From the NCBI GenBank assembly GCA_020002185.1, contig CM034531.1, positions 49,896,173-49,960,172 on the forward strand: 64,000 bases of DNA. The letters run 5' to 3'. This document shows, piece after piece, positions 47,764 through 61,610 of the stretch (positions within the stretch are counted from its first letter, which is position 1; each line of letters begins with the position of its first letter). The DNA is from Paraescarpia echinospica (taxonomy: Eukaryota; Annelida; Polychaeta; Sabellida; Siboglinidae). The translations under genes and the position numbers were made by a program. Under the pieces are notes generated by a model that saw only the letters and a program-made list of their open reading frames with translations, had not been told where the DNA came from and searched no databases.

Positions 47764-48456
47764 TAATAGCTTCGTTTTATTGCTGAGGTCTTTGACCATA
47801 ATTTTGGCGTTGGCAGTCCAGCAGTCGTTGATCTTTTTTTGTTTTTTTTTCAGTTTTCTGCATTCATAAGCCAACATTGACCTACGACTTGTTAAATCTT
47901 CGTTAACGAAGACCCGTTCATTGCAGTTTCTTCTGTTGTAGTCTTTCAGGTTAAAGCGACTGCGGAAAACGTTATCACGCTTCCGCTCTGTCTTAAAGCG
48001 CACGATGATTGGGCGGGACCCCGTGGCTCGTTTAGCGCCAAGGCGATGGCTTCGCTCTAAGTCCTCTCTAGTTAGTGGCGGCGTAGTTTTCATCTTGTCA
48101 TTGATGATCTCGAGGACTATGGTGTCTGTGTCCTCACCCTCGCTTCTTTCCGCGATGCCGTGGAAAGTTAAGTTTGAGCGACGAGTATATTGTTCAAGTT
48201 TGTTAGCTGTTTGCTCAAGCGTGTCGACCTTCGTTTCCAGCTCGGCAATTCGCGAGTCCTTCGCTCGTATTTCTTTTGTCAAATGTTCGATGCGACCATT
48301 TAGAGTATCGAGTTTTTCCGCAATGTCACGCGGATACAACGCACTTTTGAGTTTCGCCAATACGGCATCGTCACTCAGTAATTCGATTAGACGTAATGCG
48401 AGGGCCTCCGGATCGTCCGAACTGTTTCGACGTGTCTTTGGTGGCATGTTCGGCAC
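47764..48456 (-). CDS. LINE ORF1 protein, 3'-truncated (copy 1)
   Basis: The frame opens with MPNMPPKTRRNSS and gives 231 LINE-encoded residues. About residues 45-90 form a heptad-rich coiled coil (IEHLTKEIRAKDSRIAELET). YTRRSNLTFHGIAE (90-103) starts an RRM-like RNA-binding domain, and SHRLG, RPIIVRFK and VFVNEDLTSRR follow in the order of L1-type ORF1 C-terminal domains. Such proteins trimerise and chaperone LINE RNA. The frame continues 42 codons past the insertion boundary through antisense hAT sequence (to 47635), which is not part of the native protein. It differs from copy 2 at one residue (Asn85 against Asp85). Confidence 0.78.
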
Positions 48457-48779
48457 TGTGATGGATGTTGTGTAATCACAGGTGTAGCGATTGTTGTTGG
48501 GCCTCGGTAGTTGTTACGTAACCTTGGTCGGTTGTTTTGTCTGGTCAAGAGCGACGTAGTCCTATGGAAGCATTCATGGAGTGGACGATAATTGACCCGT
48601 TTCAGATTGCGCCATTAAATGTCTGGCAAATACGACGAAATGTCATTCTTTTTTCTACGCAGTTAACTCACCTAACCTTTCCCAGGCCCGGGATAGTTAC
48701 CCTGCACACATCTCAGCGCCTGGGACGTGCGTGGTACGGTAAAAATCACGTAGAGATAGTGGATAGCTCTGCACATGCA
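47764..48779 (-). mobile_element. LINE 5' region with ORF1 (copy 1)
   Basis: This is minus-strand LINE sequence, carrying part of a 5' UTR (48457-48779) and ORF1 (start codon at 48456). See the ORF1 entries for the protein. The LINE is cut on its 5' side by the duplication junction at 48779 and lacks ORF2 and any poly-A tail at 47764. Confidence 0.7.
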
Positions 48780-49201
48780 ATAATTGTGAATGTCGTCAAT
48801 CGGCTCCATTCGCGCGGAATCTCCGATTACGTACAGTTTAAGAATAAGTTACTAACGTTTAAACACAAATGTATGCTATCCTGCGATCGCAATTTATGCC
48901 GGCTAATTGTGGTTTTGAAAACGATTAAATTTTAAACAATAACAAACGTTATTTTCGCCATGTTACAAACTTGCAAACAGTTTCTTACGCTTCGCATTCT
49001 GCGTGGCGGACGATATTATTTTGGCGCGTCATTGCATTTACCCGATTCTTTGCAGTCCTGCCAATATGTAACGACGGTTATTATTGGCTAGATACGCCAC
49101 CAGGACCATGGTGACCGAGGCTACTATAGGAAATTTAATTAGGTCAATATCTGGTACGGAGTAACTTGACAGTTATCATTTCATTGGTTATAAACAATCA
49201 A

Positions 49202-49215
49202 CCCGCCATCTGGTG
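49202..49215 (-). promoter_or_regulatory. CTCF-like motif, perfect core match (copy 2)
   Basis: Duplicate of the motif at 45299 (CCACCAGATGGCGG on the minus strand) with the same nearby oppositely oriented partial match. Confidence 0.5.
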
Positions 49216-50263
49216 GATAATAAAAGAAATGAGTAAAAATCCATTCGCCAGATGGCGCCACGGTCCGGCGGCGCCGTGTTTTTAAGCGAACGCATGTACA
49301 ACATGATGTCACAACGCAACGAATGTCTAGAACCAACAAAGATTAGCTAATGTATACACTGTACATCCAGCATTTATACAAATAATGAGGTTACCTTGCA
49401 TTACGTTTGCATACATTATTTACGCTACTACAGTCTAAACGAAATTCTTGACAATCTTGGCTTTCCTTTTTTCTATTCAGTCTCGCTATTTGAGTATTTC
49501 CATTACTAGCACTGTTACAGTGACGTGTCAGTGTCACTGCTATTGCTAAACTTGCAAGTGCGTTCCTTAACATTCCTCATGATTAAAAATTATTCTTTAC
49601 AAAAGTGCAGATATTACGATGCTACATTAATGGCATTTTATGTAATGGTCTGAATAGCCCTCAGAACTTCACCAGAATGAGTTTGCAAAATGAAGTCTTT
49701 ATCGCTCATCGACATCGCCGTCGGCATCGCAGTTTGACTTTCAAAGTGAGTTTGGATGGGCAAACGTTAAGAGTAACGTACGCGCCATCTCATCACTTAG
49801 TCCACTGCTGAAGGAAAAGATTCCCGCTTCAATCCCCGTGTTCTTGATGAAAGAAATGTTCGGCTCATCGATGTGTCATACCTATTACCCGTCTAATAGC
49901 AATAGCAATAGCCTATGCCATGGCACATAAATCTAGGGCTAGGCAATGTGTCTTATGTTGTTTAGCTCCAAACAACCATATCTAAGGCTAACACTGCTTT
50001 ATTTTCCGAATTTGTCTTCTCTAGAATTAGTGAGTCATCTACAGGTTACACATAATACATTTACTCCCTATCTATACCTGTTTGATAATCTGCAAATCTC
50101 AGAGCTCTGGGTATCGCGCCAAGGAGCTTTGCGCACGGCTTAGCAGTTCCTTAAATTGCGGGGCGTCCTTTGCATTAACCAATAATGCTTCTAGGATATT
50201 CCACACAGTTAAAGTGCGGGGGAAATCGAGTTTCTGTATTCTTCAGTGTTGGCTCTAATCAGC

Positions 50264-50576
50264 CAGGGGCGGATCCAGAGAGGTTTATGTAGGAGGGGGG
50301 ACGGCACAAAAACCTCCACTGGCGGCCGAAACAAATGGTGTAGACATTTTTCACTGCCACGCCGCCGTAACTTCAGCTTCTCCACTGGGCTCCACTGTTG
50401 AATCGGAAGGGGGGGGGGTTCTGTTGAAAATTTCGTCGCTGCGTCGGCATAACTTCAGCTTATTGTAACCTGAACGGGGGCACATTTTCAAGGGTCTAGG
50501 ACTGATCGACACGGCCACGAGGGCCCATTCAAAAAGGTGCCAAATTCCTGGTCTAGCCCCCCTGGATCCACCTATG
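50264..50576. mobile_element. hAT-type MITE (copy 2)
   Basis: Second copy of the element at 46361, with one extra G in the internal G-run. Ends are identical to copy 1. Confidence 0.6.
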
Positions 50577-50783
50577 AATTATGTATTTATGTTTGTATGG
50601 GTGATTTGAGCGTGTGCGTATGTCTGCAGGTAGTAAAATGTTTTTGGACGGGTCAGCAATTTTATTGTGGACAATTTTGAACATGATTAATAATCGGAGG
50701 TCTCTCCCTTTATGCGATCTTTTACTTCCCCTGTCATAGACACCAGATAGAAGTGGCCAACGGCTTTATAGTTGGTAGTTTCT

Positions 50784-50909
50784 CTTCCAAAAGACACAGG
50801 CAACGTGTGGTGAACAAAATTGCCCAAGTTTTGAAACAGTGGTCGGTACCTGGATTCGAATCCTGATTCCTTCGATCGACAGTTCGGCACTAACCGCTTG
50901 GGCCGGGGA
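50784..50909 (-). mobile_element. tRNA-derived SINE head (copy 2)
   Basis: Duplicate of the SINE at 46880, with the same A-box and B-box words. Confidence 0.7.
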
Positions 50910-51128
50910 GGTGAAGTTGGAGCAGGGTGTTTTTTAACGTACAAAGTGGGAGGGGGGCAATAAAAAAATCCTTTCGTTTGCCCCCCAGTCAGACCAACTC
51001 CCGCTCCCAGTGTGCGCCCGTTCTCCCAAACCAGCCCCTTGTATGGCTTACTTTTTATTCGTTTTAGTGTGTATGGTTTAATTTGCACTGGGGTATAATA
51101 AAACAACTATAAGTGACAGTTGTCACGC

Positions 51129-51667
51129 ATTCGCCAGAGTAGAACGGTGCCCTGGACTACTTGAAGCGGTGAACAAAGCTCTGGATCTGACAGGAGGTAA
51201 AGACACGAAGCTGGTTGGTGTCACCACTGACTGAGAGGCGGCAAACACCGGCAGACAAGGTGGATTATGACGTCTGCTGACCAACTGCAGTGAGGTTTGG
51301 CAACATTCTCGTGTGCTGCACACCGATCTGACTTAGTCATTGAGTCGGTCGTCAGCACCGTACCAGAGTTGGGAATCTGGAAGCCCAATCTACTGGGACT
51401 CGTACGATTCTCCCGGAACCCGAGACGGTTGAAGATGTCGTCAGCGCAGGCCGGAATGTCAAACAGTTCCCTCAGCACCACGATGTCAGGTTTACCCAGC
51501 ACGAGTTGCATGCAGCTGGTAAATTCTGTGCTGAATAATCAGCCTGCATTATGGTGTGGAAACAGGTGCAGGCGCCAGAAAGTACCAACGACAGAAAGGA
51601 GAAGGCTGAAGCCAAAAGATTCCTGAGAATCTGGAACCACCAACAAACGTTGATCACCGCACTGATG
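51129..51667 (+). pseudogene. hAT-type transposase fragment, central region (copy 2)
   Basis: Same content and lesions as at 47225-47763. In this copy the interruption is complete on both sides: transposase coding stops at CACTGATG (51660-51667) and picks up at CACTGATG (52703-52710) with the next expected residues. Confidence 0.72.
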
Positions 51668-52360
51668 TAATAGCTTCGTTTTATTGCTGAGGTCTTTGAC
51701 CATAATTTTGGCGTTGGCAGTCCAGCAGTCGTTGATCTTTTTTTGTTTTTTTTTCAGTTTTCTGCATTCATAAGCCAACATTGACCTACGACTTGTTAAA
51801 TCTTCGTTAACGAAGACCCGTTCATTGCAGTTTCTTCTGTTGTAGTCTTTCAGGTTAAAGCGACTGCGGAAAACGTTATCACGCTTCCGCTCTGTCTTAA
51901 AGCGCACGATGATTGGGCGGGACCCCGTGGCTCGTTTAGCGCCAAGGCGATGGCTTCGCTCTAAGTCCTCTCTAGTTAGTGGCGGCGTAGTTTTCATCTT
52001 GTCATTGATGATCTCGAGGACTATGGTGTCTGTGTCCTCACCCTCGCTTCTTTCCGCGATGCCGTGGAAAGTTAAGTTTGAGCGACGAGTATATTGTTCA
52101 AGTTTGTCAGCTGTTTGCTCAAGCGTGTCGACCTTCGTTTCCAGCTCGGCAATTCGCGAGTCCTTCGCTCGTATTTCTTTTGTCAAATGTTCGATGCGAC
52201 CATTTAGAGTATCGAGTTTTTCCGCAATGTCACGCGGATACAACGCACTTTTGAGTTTCGCCAATACGGCATCGTCACTCAGTAATTCGATTAGACGTAA
52301 TGCGAGGGCCTCCGGATCGTCCGAACTGTTTCGACGTGTCTTTGGTGGCATGTTCGGCAC
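51668..52360 (-). CDS. LINE ORF1 protein, 3'-truncated (copy 2)
   Basis: Same protein as at 47764-48456: a coiled coil at about residues 45-90, an RRM-like domain from about 92, and a C-terminal domain with FVNEDLTSRR. Residue 231 falls exactly on the insertion boundary at 51668, after which 42 codons of antisense hAT sequence stay open by chance. It has no stop or frameshift in the native part, which suggests a fairly recent insertion. Confidence 0.78.
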
Positions 52361-52702
52361 TGTGATGGATGTTGTGTAATCACAGGTGTAGCGATTGTTG
52401 TTGGGCCTCGGTAGTTGTTACGTAACCTTGGTCGGTTGTTTTGTCTGGTCAAGAGCGACGTAGTCCTATGGAAGCATTCATGGAGTGGACGATAATTGAC
52501 CCGTTTCAGATTGCGCCATTAAATGTCTGGCAAATACGACGAAATGTCATTCTTTTTTCTACGCAGTTAACTCACCTAACCTTTCCCAGGCCCGGGATAG
52601 TTACCCTGCACACATCTCAGCGCCTGGGACGTGCGTGGTACGGTAAAAATCACGTAGAGATAGTGGATAGCTCTGCACATGCACGTGTATGCGCAACCTC
52701 CT
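51668..52702 (-). mobile_element. LINE insertion with 8-bp target duplication, lacking its 3' part
   Basis: A 1035-bp minus-strand LINE segment is flanked by direct repeats CACTGATG (51660-51667 and 52703-52710). It holds about 340 bp of 5' UTR and the first 231 codons of ORF1, and stops inside ORF1 with no ORF2 and no poly-A. Most LINE insertions lose the 5' end; here the 5' end is kept and the 3' end is missing. Removal of the insert and one repeat restores a continuous transposase frame locally, which fixes the insertion point. Confidence 0.72.
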
Positions 52703-53547
52703 CACTGATGGGCGACATCCTGGATATATTTGAAACACTCCAGAAGAAGTTGCAAAGGAGTGATTTGTTCATCAGCGATCTTCTCACTGTGACTGATGCG
52801 GCAATCAAGAAGTTGAACCTAACGAGGGATGGACCATTCCCGGGAAGAAGGAAGGAGAAAGTGAGTTGTCCAACCGATAACATAAAAGAGGACCTAAAAC
52901 AACGAAAGTGTAATCACCAGTTCGTTTGTACAAACCGCCGCGACAGACGAGCAATTCGGTTGGGGGTCGTGCAAGCATCGCACGAATACCTGTCTCAACG
53001 CATGCACCCGAAGTAGGAGGACGTCATCAAAGACATGAAGGAGTTAGTGATGTCACGCAGTCTGAGATAATTCGTTGAGTATGGTGTGCGCGTCGCCAGG
53101 CGCCTTTTCCCAGATGAAACATCTGACTTTGCGGATGGGGCAGCCGAGCAGTAGAAAATCATGATGAATGTGTCATTCCTGCCTGATGGTTGTGATCTCG
53201 GTTTTAAGTTGATTGTCAGACTGCGCCAACTTCTGCCAGCCATAACAGGTTCAGTTCAGAAGGTGCTGGCATCTCTGGCTTGTATGAGTCTACACTTTAT
53301 GCAGAACGAAAGAATCGTGAGCCACCACAACATCGTGGTCGATAATCACCGCACCAGTATGAATGAGGACACGAGAAACGCACGACTCATGGTGGCACTG
53401 AATAGTGTGGGCACCGCCTACTATGACCCTCGACCCGCTGTCGTCAAATTCTTGGAGAAGACAAGAAGATGCTGGGCTCCATACTGGGACATCTACGGAC
53501 AGCGTGAATTCGTTAGGGAATTCACCCGCGAAACGGGACTCGTCTAG
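52703..53547 (+). pseudogene. hAT-type transposase fragment, C-terminal part
   Basis: This continues the transposase broken at 51667: GDILDIFETLQKKLQRSDLF, then DAAIKKLNLTRDGPFPG in one open frame to a stop at about 53016. Further decayed frames follow with EYGVRVARRLFPD, and then 53161-53547 with HNIVVDNHRTSMNEDTRNAR and DPRPAVVKFLEK, which look like the C-terminal hAT dimerisation region. At least three stops or frameshifts are present. It is outside the duplicated unit, so only one copy exists. Confidence 0.68.
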
Positions 53548-54847
53548 TCAAATTGAGACAACTGTCAAACGTTCTGACTTGCAGGATACGTCTCGTGTTT
53601 CTATGACTACTGCATGTATTGGTGTTTCTAAGATATACGTGTAACATGTATTTTCATACTAAGATGCAGTCGTCACTCGTCACTGTAGGTCCCACAACTA
53701 GGTAGATACCAAGATAATAACACAGTATATTAAGCTTTCATACATGCCTAAGGGTTATGAACATAATCATTAATGTATGCGTAAACTGCCCTTTTACCCA
53801 TTAGAAGCCCTTTTAAAACATTGCCCCCCAGTGAAAATTCAATAAAAACTACCTGAGTTTCTGGCAGCCTCAACGAGGGTGCAACTGGAGATAACCGCTT
53901 GTAACCAGTAAACAGTGAGCCACGTACGTTTTAAAATCTCAAACAAACATTGATCTTTTATAATTACTGTCCCACTATATTATATATGGGGTATCATATA
54001 TACTAGGGCCTACTACTAGTAGTACGCATATGTTCCCCAACAATCATGAAGATGTTGTTGATTTATCTGAACATTGTTCTACACTACTACGAGTTGTATG
54101 GGTTTGTACAGAAACGAGCTCAGTTTGAGTGTTGTCTCCGTGGTCTGAAGACAGCTGTGTGGTGAGAATGAGGTGGAATTCGTTTTGTGCCAGTTTGCGG
54201 CAGTTGGAACACCGTGACCTTACGCCTCTCATACCAAACCAGACTATCAATATGTCGGCAGACATGCCACATTTTATTGGCTCAAATCCGTATTTTTAAT
54301 TTGAATGCAGCACATTGTGGAAATAGTCGAGTTGACCTGGTTGGACGTTGTTAAGACCCATTTACACCGAATTCGCTATATTTGCACAAGGGCCGCTTTT
54401 TCCGAAATGCTCTGCGCCGACCCAGCTTCAGTTGACTGGTCCAGACGTGGGCTGCAATATATCTAGTACCGCATACCTCCAAGCAAATGCAGCATGCCCA
54501 GCACTCTCGACAAAATACCGTATACTATATTTATAGCGATAAGTAGGCATGCCGCTGTATATAATTGTGCGCCAGAAATGGGTAACTCTGCGCGCTATCT
54601 ACACGCACTTGGTCCTGGAAGTTTAAATCATCATGAATTTCGTTGAGGCATTTCACCGTGACGAGGTGGCCTTGGACAAACTTGATTTATAATATAAATC
54701 ATGTTAAAAGAAACATCTTAACAGGGGCCAACTTGTTGTGTAAATGTGCGTATTCATGACATAATCGCAACGTTGGCCTAGACGCTATGGAAGAGATGTG
54801 AGATTCCACAATGAATGTCACATACAGCTAGTTATGTTGGCCTGACG
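53548..54847. other. No feature recognised
   Basis: No supported gene, repeat or RNA. Short open stretches at 54044-54265 and 54348-54536 have no motif. Confidence 0.35.
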
Positions 54848-54925
54848 CTTTTATAGGTGGAATGTTGGTGGGTGTTCATTCGATGTGGGTGGGCGTTCAT
54901 TCGATGTGGGTGGGCGTCCATTCGA
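54848..54925. repeat. 21-bp tandem repeat, 3 copies
   Basis: GTGGGTGGGCGTTCATTCGAT is repeated three times with one or two changes. Confidence 0.9.
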
Positions 54926-54990
54926 TACATCCAGAACCTCTGTGTATGTGACTTTCATTGATTTAGTGACACGATCTTTGCTGATCTTGA

Positions 54991-55268
54991 GCGCAGTGTG
55001 GTGCAGTGGCTAGAGCATCGGACTCTCAATCGAGAGAACTCGATCGGGTTCGAATCCTCCTCTGCCGTGTCGAACCTGCCGTGTCGAATTTTGGGCAAGT
55101 TCGTTCACTCTAAGTTGCTTCATTTCACTCAACTGTATGAATGAGTACCTGATTATAGACAGTGGTGGATGTTTGTGTACGAACAGTCTTCGCGCATTAA
55201 TTGCAGCGTGGTTGAATCTTTCCCAGAGTAGTCGAGACTAAGCTATATAAGAACGTAGCTTTACTTTA
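54991..55268 (+). mobile_element. tRNA-derived SINE, near full length
   Basis: The tRNA-like head carries an A box TGGTGCAGTGG (54999-55009) and a perfect B box GGTTCGAATCC (55047-55057). It is followed by GGGCAAGTTCGTTCACTCTA and CTGTATGAATGAGTACCTGA, resembling the conserved central region of several animal SINE families, and a 3' end TATAAGAACGTAGCTTTAC. This layout (head, conserved body, tail) supports a SINE rather than a tRNA gene. Confidence 0.82.
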
Positions 55269-55397
55269 CCTTGTGCCGCGCCACGTTTCCAGTATACGTT
55301 AGATTCAGAAGACAGATTCGCCTCAGCTGTAAGCTTAACTGACTTGTACAGTAATGTGTGTAATCCGAGCCCGAACTGTACGCGTGACAACAGAATG

Positions 55398-55575
55398 AAG
55401 AAAACAACTGTACAACAATGCTAAACACAAACAACTGTACAACAGAGCTAAACACAAACAACTGAACAACAATGCTAAACACAAACAACTGTACAACAAT
55501 GCTAAACACAAACAAATGTACAGCAATGCTAAACACAACTGTATAGCATTGCTAAACACAAACAACTGTACCTCA
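55398..55575. repeat. 27-bp tandem repeat, about 6 copies
   Basis: Units read ACAACAATGCTAAACACAAA plus CAACTGT, with a few substitutions. Because the unit is 9 codons, the minus strand shows a spurious open repeat peptide (LFVFSIVVQ). Confidence 0.92.
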
Positions 55576-58275
<2,700 letters not shown>

Positions 58276-58276
58276 T

Positions 58277-58412
58277 AGCGGAAGGAAGGAAGGAAGGAAG
58301 GAAGGAAGGAATGGAATGGAAGGAAGGAAGGAAGGAAGGAAGGAAGGAAGGTGGAATGGAATGGAAGGAAGGAAGGAATGGAATGGAAGGAAGGAAGGAA
58401 GGAATGGAGGAA
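58277..58412. repeat. (GGAA)n/(GGAAT)n microsatellite
   Basis: Runs of GGAAGGAAGG are interspersed with GGAATGGAATGG. It continues the purine bias of this block but on the opposite strand from the preceding polypyrimidine tract. Confidence 0.95.
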
Positions 58413-60430
58413 AGATCTCTGCTTAGTAAGAATTGTTTGGATATATTAACTACTACACGGTAGATCAGGACTTAGTGTGTGTACAGTTTTGCTATATTAT
58501 GGTATATGCAGTTTTGTTGAAATCAGGAGATTCATCAGCAGTTCACACGCTTCCCGTGTCGCGCTATCTCGTCCGATTCTCGGATCTTGACATCGGAGAC
58601 GGGGTGCTGTTGGAATTTTCGCGGAATTCAGCGGTTCAGCATGTCTCCGTGGTGGTACGCTGTCTCCCGTGGTGCCGCGTTGTCTCCCCGTTGTGCCGCG
58701 CTGTCTCGAGTACGGGGCGCTGCTGGAGATTTTCAGAGAAAATCCGGGGAGACTTGCCTGTATTCCAGGAGACCAGGAGATACCTACCAACTCAGGAGAC
58801 TCCCAGATTTCCGGGATGGTTTGCGGGTATAAGTCTGCCAAAGGGCTGCCGGTTGTGATTTTGCCAATATCCTTATTAGCTACCTGAGTGAGATGTCATC
58901 GACTGTGGTATTGCCCAGGTAAACGAAGTAAAATATACGAAGATGCATCAAAATTCAAGTTGAAAATAGGCCAGCCACCAGCCTACGGCGGCAGATTCAT
59001 AATGAATAAGTCCGGATTAGTTACACACCGGAGTATGCGCGTTCATGCAGACATAGCATCGAGGACCAACCGACAATACACGCAATAAGACATATTATAT
59101 GCACCCTCAGTCAGGGTTTCACACTTGACATACGCCTGAACATCGGCGCCCCTCCTACGCAGCAGTCGCTAGCCCAAGTGTGATGGATAGACTAGACAGA
59201 TTCAGTGCTTGACGGACGCTATCGGCGTGACAGTTCCCATGCCGGGTTACGGGGTATGCGGACAGGGTGACAGGTTGTGGCCTGGTACGGCCGATGTTAG
59301 CCGGTCGCTACCATTGATTAACATGCAAAATGCTGGCAGATCTGTCATCATACCTCTGATGCTTGGAGCACATATAGCTAGAGGCAGACAATATTATGTT
59401 GCGCTTTTATTTTAATTGTTAGCCTATTATTCACGTAGACATCGTTGGTGGGAACTGCGCCGTCGTCAGGTGATGGGCTTAGACCCTTAACATGTTGGTA
59501 TGGGGGTATACTGTTGGAGGTTTCTGGTGAGCCTCAACCCGGGTACGTGCACTTGGAGCCTCGGGGGTACAGTTGAAAGGTTTACTTTTGGTTAGCCTCA
59601 GCCCCTACAGTATATTCCACCACGTATCAACGCCTATGCTATAAATTATTATGCTAAAATCGCATTGAAAACAATTGGATAGTGTAATGTGTATTTAATT
59701 GTGTATTTGGAAAGTTAGCAACCATGCATGTTCTCGATCATTAGGTCCATTGCACAGCAATATTGTCAACTTATATGACCGTTCGAGATAGTATTCAAAC
59801 ATTTTGGGCAGAGTAAAACAGACTGTTTATATACATTAATTTCTACATACTTTTCCGATTGTTGGCGTGGCCCTACTGATGAAGGCGTTCCCATGAAGGA
59901 GATAGTCCCCAATATGTCGACGTCGCCGCCACCCAAGGCGCCATGTGGCCGAGATCAAGCCTGTCGGGTGTCTGTCGTACGCCACTTCCCCCGCTGGCGG
60001 GGCAGAAGGCGGGGTGTCGGGCACTCTCGGTAGTCGGTATCTGACAAGAAACAGCGACTGCTCCCGCAGCTCCCCGGTGCATGGTTGCCAGGGACGGTGT
60101 CGAGGCAGACGGAAAGGAACTGGGCGGACCGCGCGAGTTGCGTCGTTTATCGCCACAACCATGTGTTCGTAAGACAAGTGTTGTCTTGTATATGGAGTTC
60201 CCAGTCACAGGTAAAGGTTTGGTAGTTTTGTTTATAACAGCACATATTCTGTGACACTGACAGTGGCAACAGCAATAGCAGAAGCCCTTACTTAGTTATC
60301 GGCAATGTACTAGCTGTCACTGCTCACGTCGTCGCGTAGCTGTGGACTGTCGGTGTCACTGCCGGTCCATTCGTCTTCGGGTCTGTCTGTAACTGTGCGA
60401 TCTTCTCTTTACTGTGGGAAGTCGATGGTC
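58413..60430. other. Non-coding sequence with CpG-rich patches, no gene supported
   Basis: At 58,555-58,870 CTGTCTCCCCGTTGTGCCGCG-like words (shown here only in short form, e.g. TGCCGCGTTGTCTCC) repeat loosely. At 59,870-60,180 a CpG-rich block is open on both strands for 75-113 codons. It could be a promoter/first exon, but no splice site or family motif decides it. Confidence 0.35.
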
Positions 60431-60439
60431 CTCCTGCAA

Positions 60440-61610
60440 TGGACTGTCAGATCATTTTACAATAGACTGTCAGATCACCACTTTGCACAGAACTGTCAAA
60501 TCGTCACTTTACAATGGAATGTTAGATCTTCACTTTGCAGTAGGCTGTCAGATCAATGGACTGTCACTGTCAGATCATCACTTTACTTTACATGGACTGT
60601 CCGCTAGATCAGCACTTTACAATGGATTAATTGTCAGATCATAATTTTGTCCTGGAATGTCAGACTGTCACTTTGCAATGGAATGTCGTATTATCACTGC
60701 TGTGGAATGTCAGATCATCACTTTACAATGGAATATGAGATTATAACTTTGCTATGGAATGTCAGATTATCACTCTGCAATGGAATGTCACTTTATCTCT
60801 TTACAATGGACTGTCAGATCATCACTTTACAATAGACTGTCAGATCATCACTTTGCAATGGAATGTCAGATCATCACTTTGCAATGGACTGTCACTGTCA
60901 GCTTATCACTTGATAATCTTTACAATGGAATGTCAAATCAGTACTTTGTAATAGGCAGTCAGATCATCACTTCACAATGGACTGTGATCATCACTTTGTA
61001 GTGAACTGTCAGAGCATCATTTTACAATGGAATGTCAGATCAGCACTTTATAATGGATTAATTGTCAGATTATCACTGCTATGGAATGTCAGATTATCAC
61101 TTTACTATGGACTGTAACTGACAAATCATCACTTTACAATGGAATGTCATATCATCACTTTGCTATAGAATGTTAGATTATCATTTTACAATTAATAGAA
61201 TATCAGACCATCCCTGTAAATACAATGGGTTGTTAAATCATCACTTTGCAATGGACTGTCACTGTCAGATCATCACTTTACAAAGGAATGTCAGATCATC
61301 ACTTTGCTATGGAATGTCACAGCGTCACTTTGCAATGTAATGTCATGTCAGATTATCACTTTGCAATGGTGTGTCAGATCATCAATCAATAGAATATCAG
61401 ATCATCACTTTACAATGGATTGTCAGATCATCAGGTTGCAATGGAATGTCAGATCATCACTTTGTAATGGAATGTCAGATCATCGCTTTACAATGGATTG
61501 TCAGATCATCACTACAATGGAATGTCAGATCATCACTTTACAATGGAATGTCGGATCATCGTTTTACAATGGAATGTCAGATCACCACTTTGTATTGGAC
61601 ATGTTTGTCA
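60440..61610. repeat. 26-bp tandem array, roughly 40 or more copies
   Basis: The unit is of the form AATGGAATGTCAGATCATCA plus CTTTGC, with variants ACTGTC for AATGTC, TTACAA for TTGCAA and occasional deletions or CTGTCACTGTCAG expansions. Because 26 is not a multiple of three, frames change between copies and the short open stretches in it are accidental. Confidence 0.95.

Larger units (their letters stand above)
44877..48779. repeat. Tandem segmental duplication, copy 1 (3903 bp)
   Basis: This segment is repeated immediately to its right. The unit starts ATAATTGTGAATGTCGTC and ends GCTCTGCACATGCA. The left outer boundary and the copy junction share the trinucleotide GCA (44874-44876 and 48777-48779), a short microhomology. 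By eye only about five differences separate the copies: four substitutions and one base in a G-run. The unit carries a CTCF-like pair, a hAT-type MITE, a SINE, a dead hAT transposase segment and the 5' part of a LINE. Confidence 0.97.
48780..52683. repeat. Tandem segmental duplication, copy 2 (3904 bp)
   Basis: Nearly identical to 44877-48779, one base longer in a G-run. Beyond 52683 the LINE 5' region and hAT pseudogene continue as single-copy sequence, so this copy keeps the ancestral right flank and copy 1 keeps the ancestral left flank. Confidence 0.97.

Noticed and set aside
58881..58919. Possible 39-bp micro-exon with acceptor-like TTATTAG and CCCAG/GTAAAC donor
   Set aside because: Its phase does not match the exon at 61939 and no neighbour exon was found, so chance is the simpler explanation.
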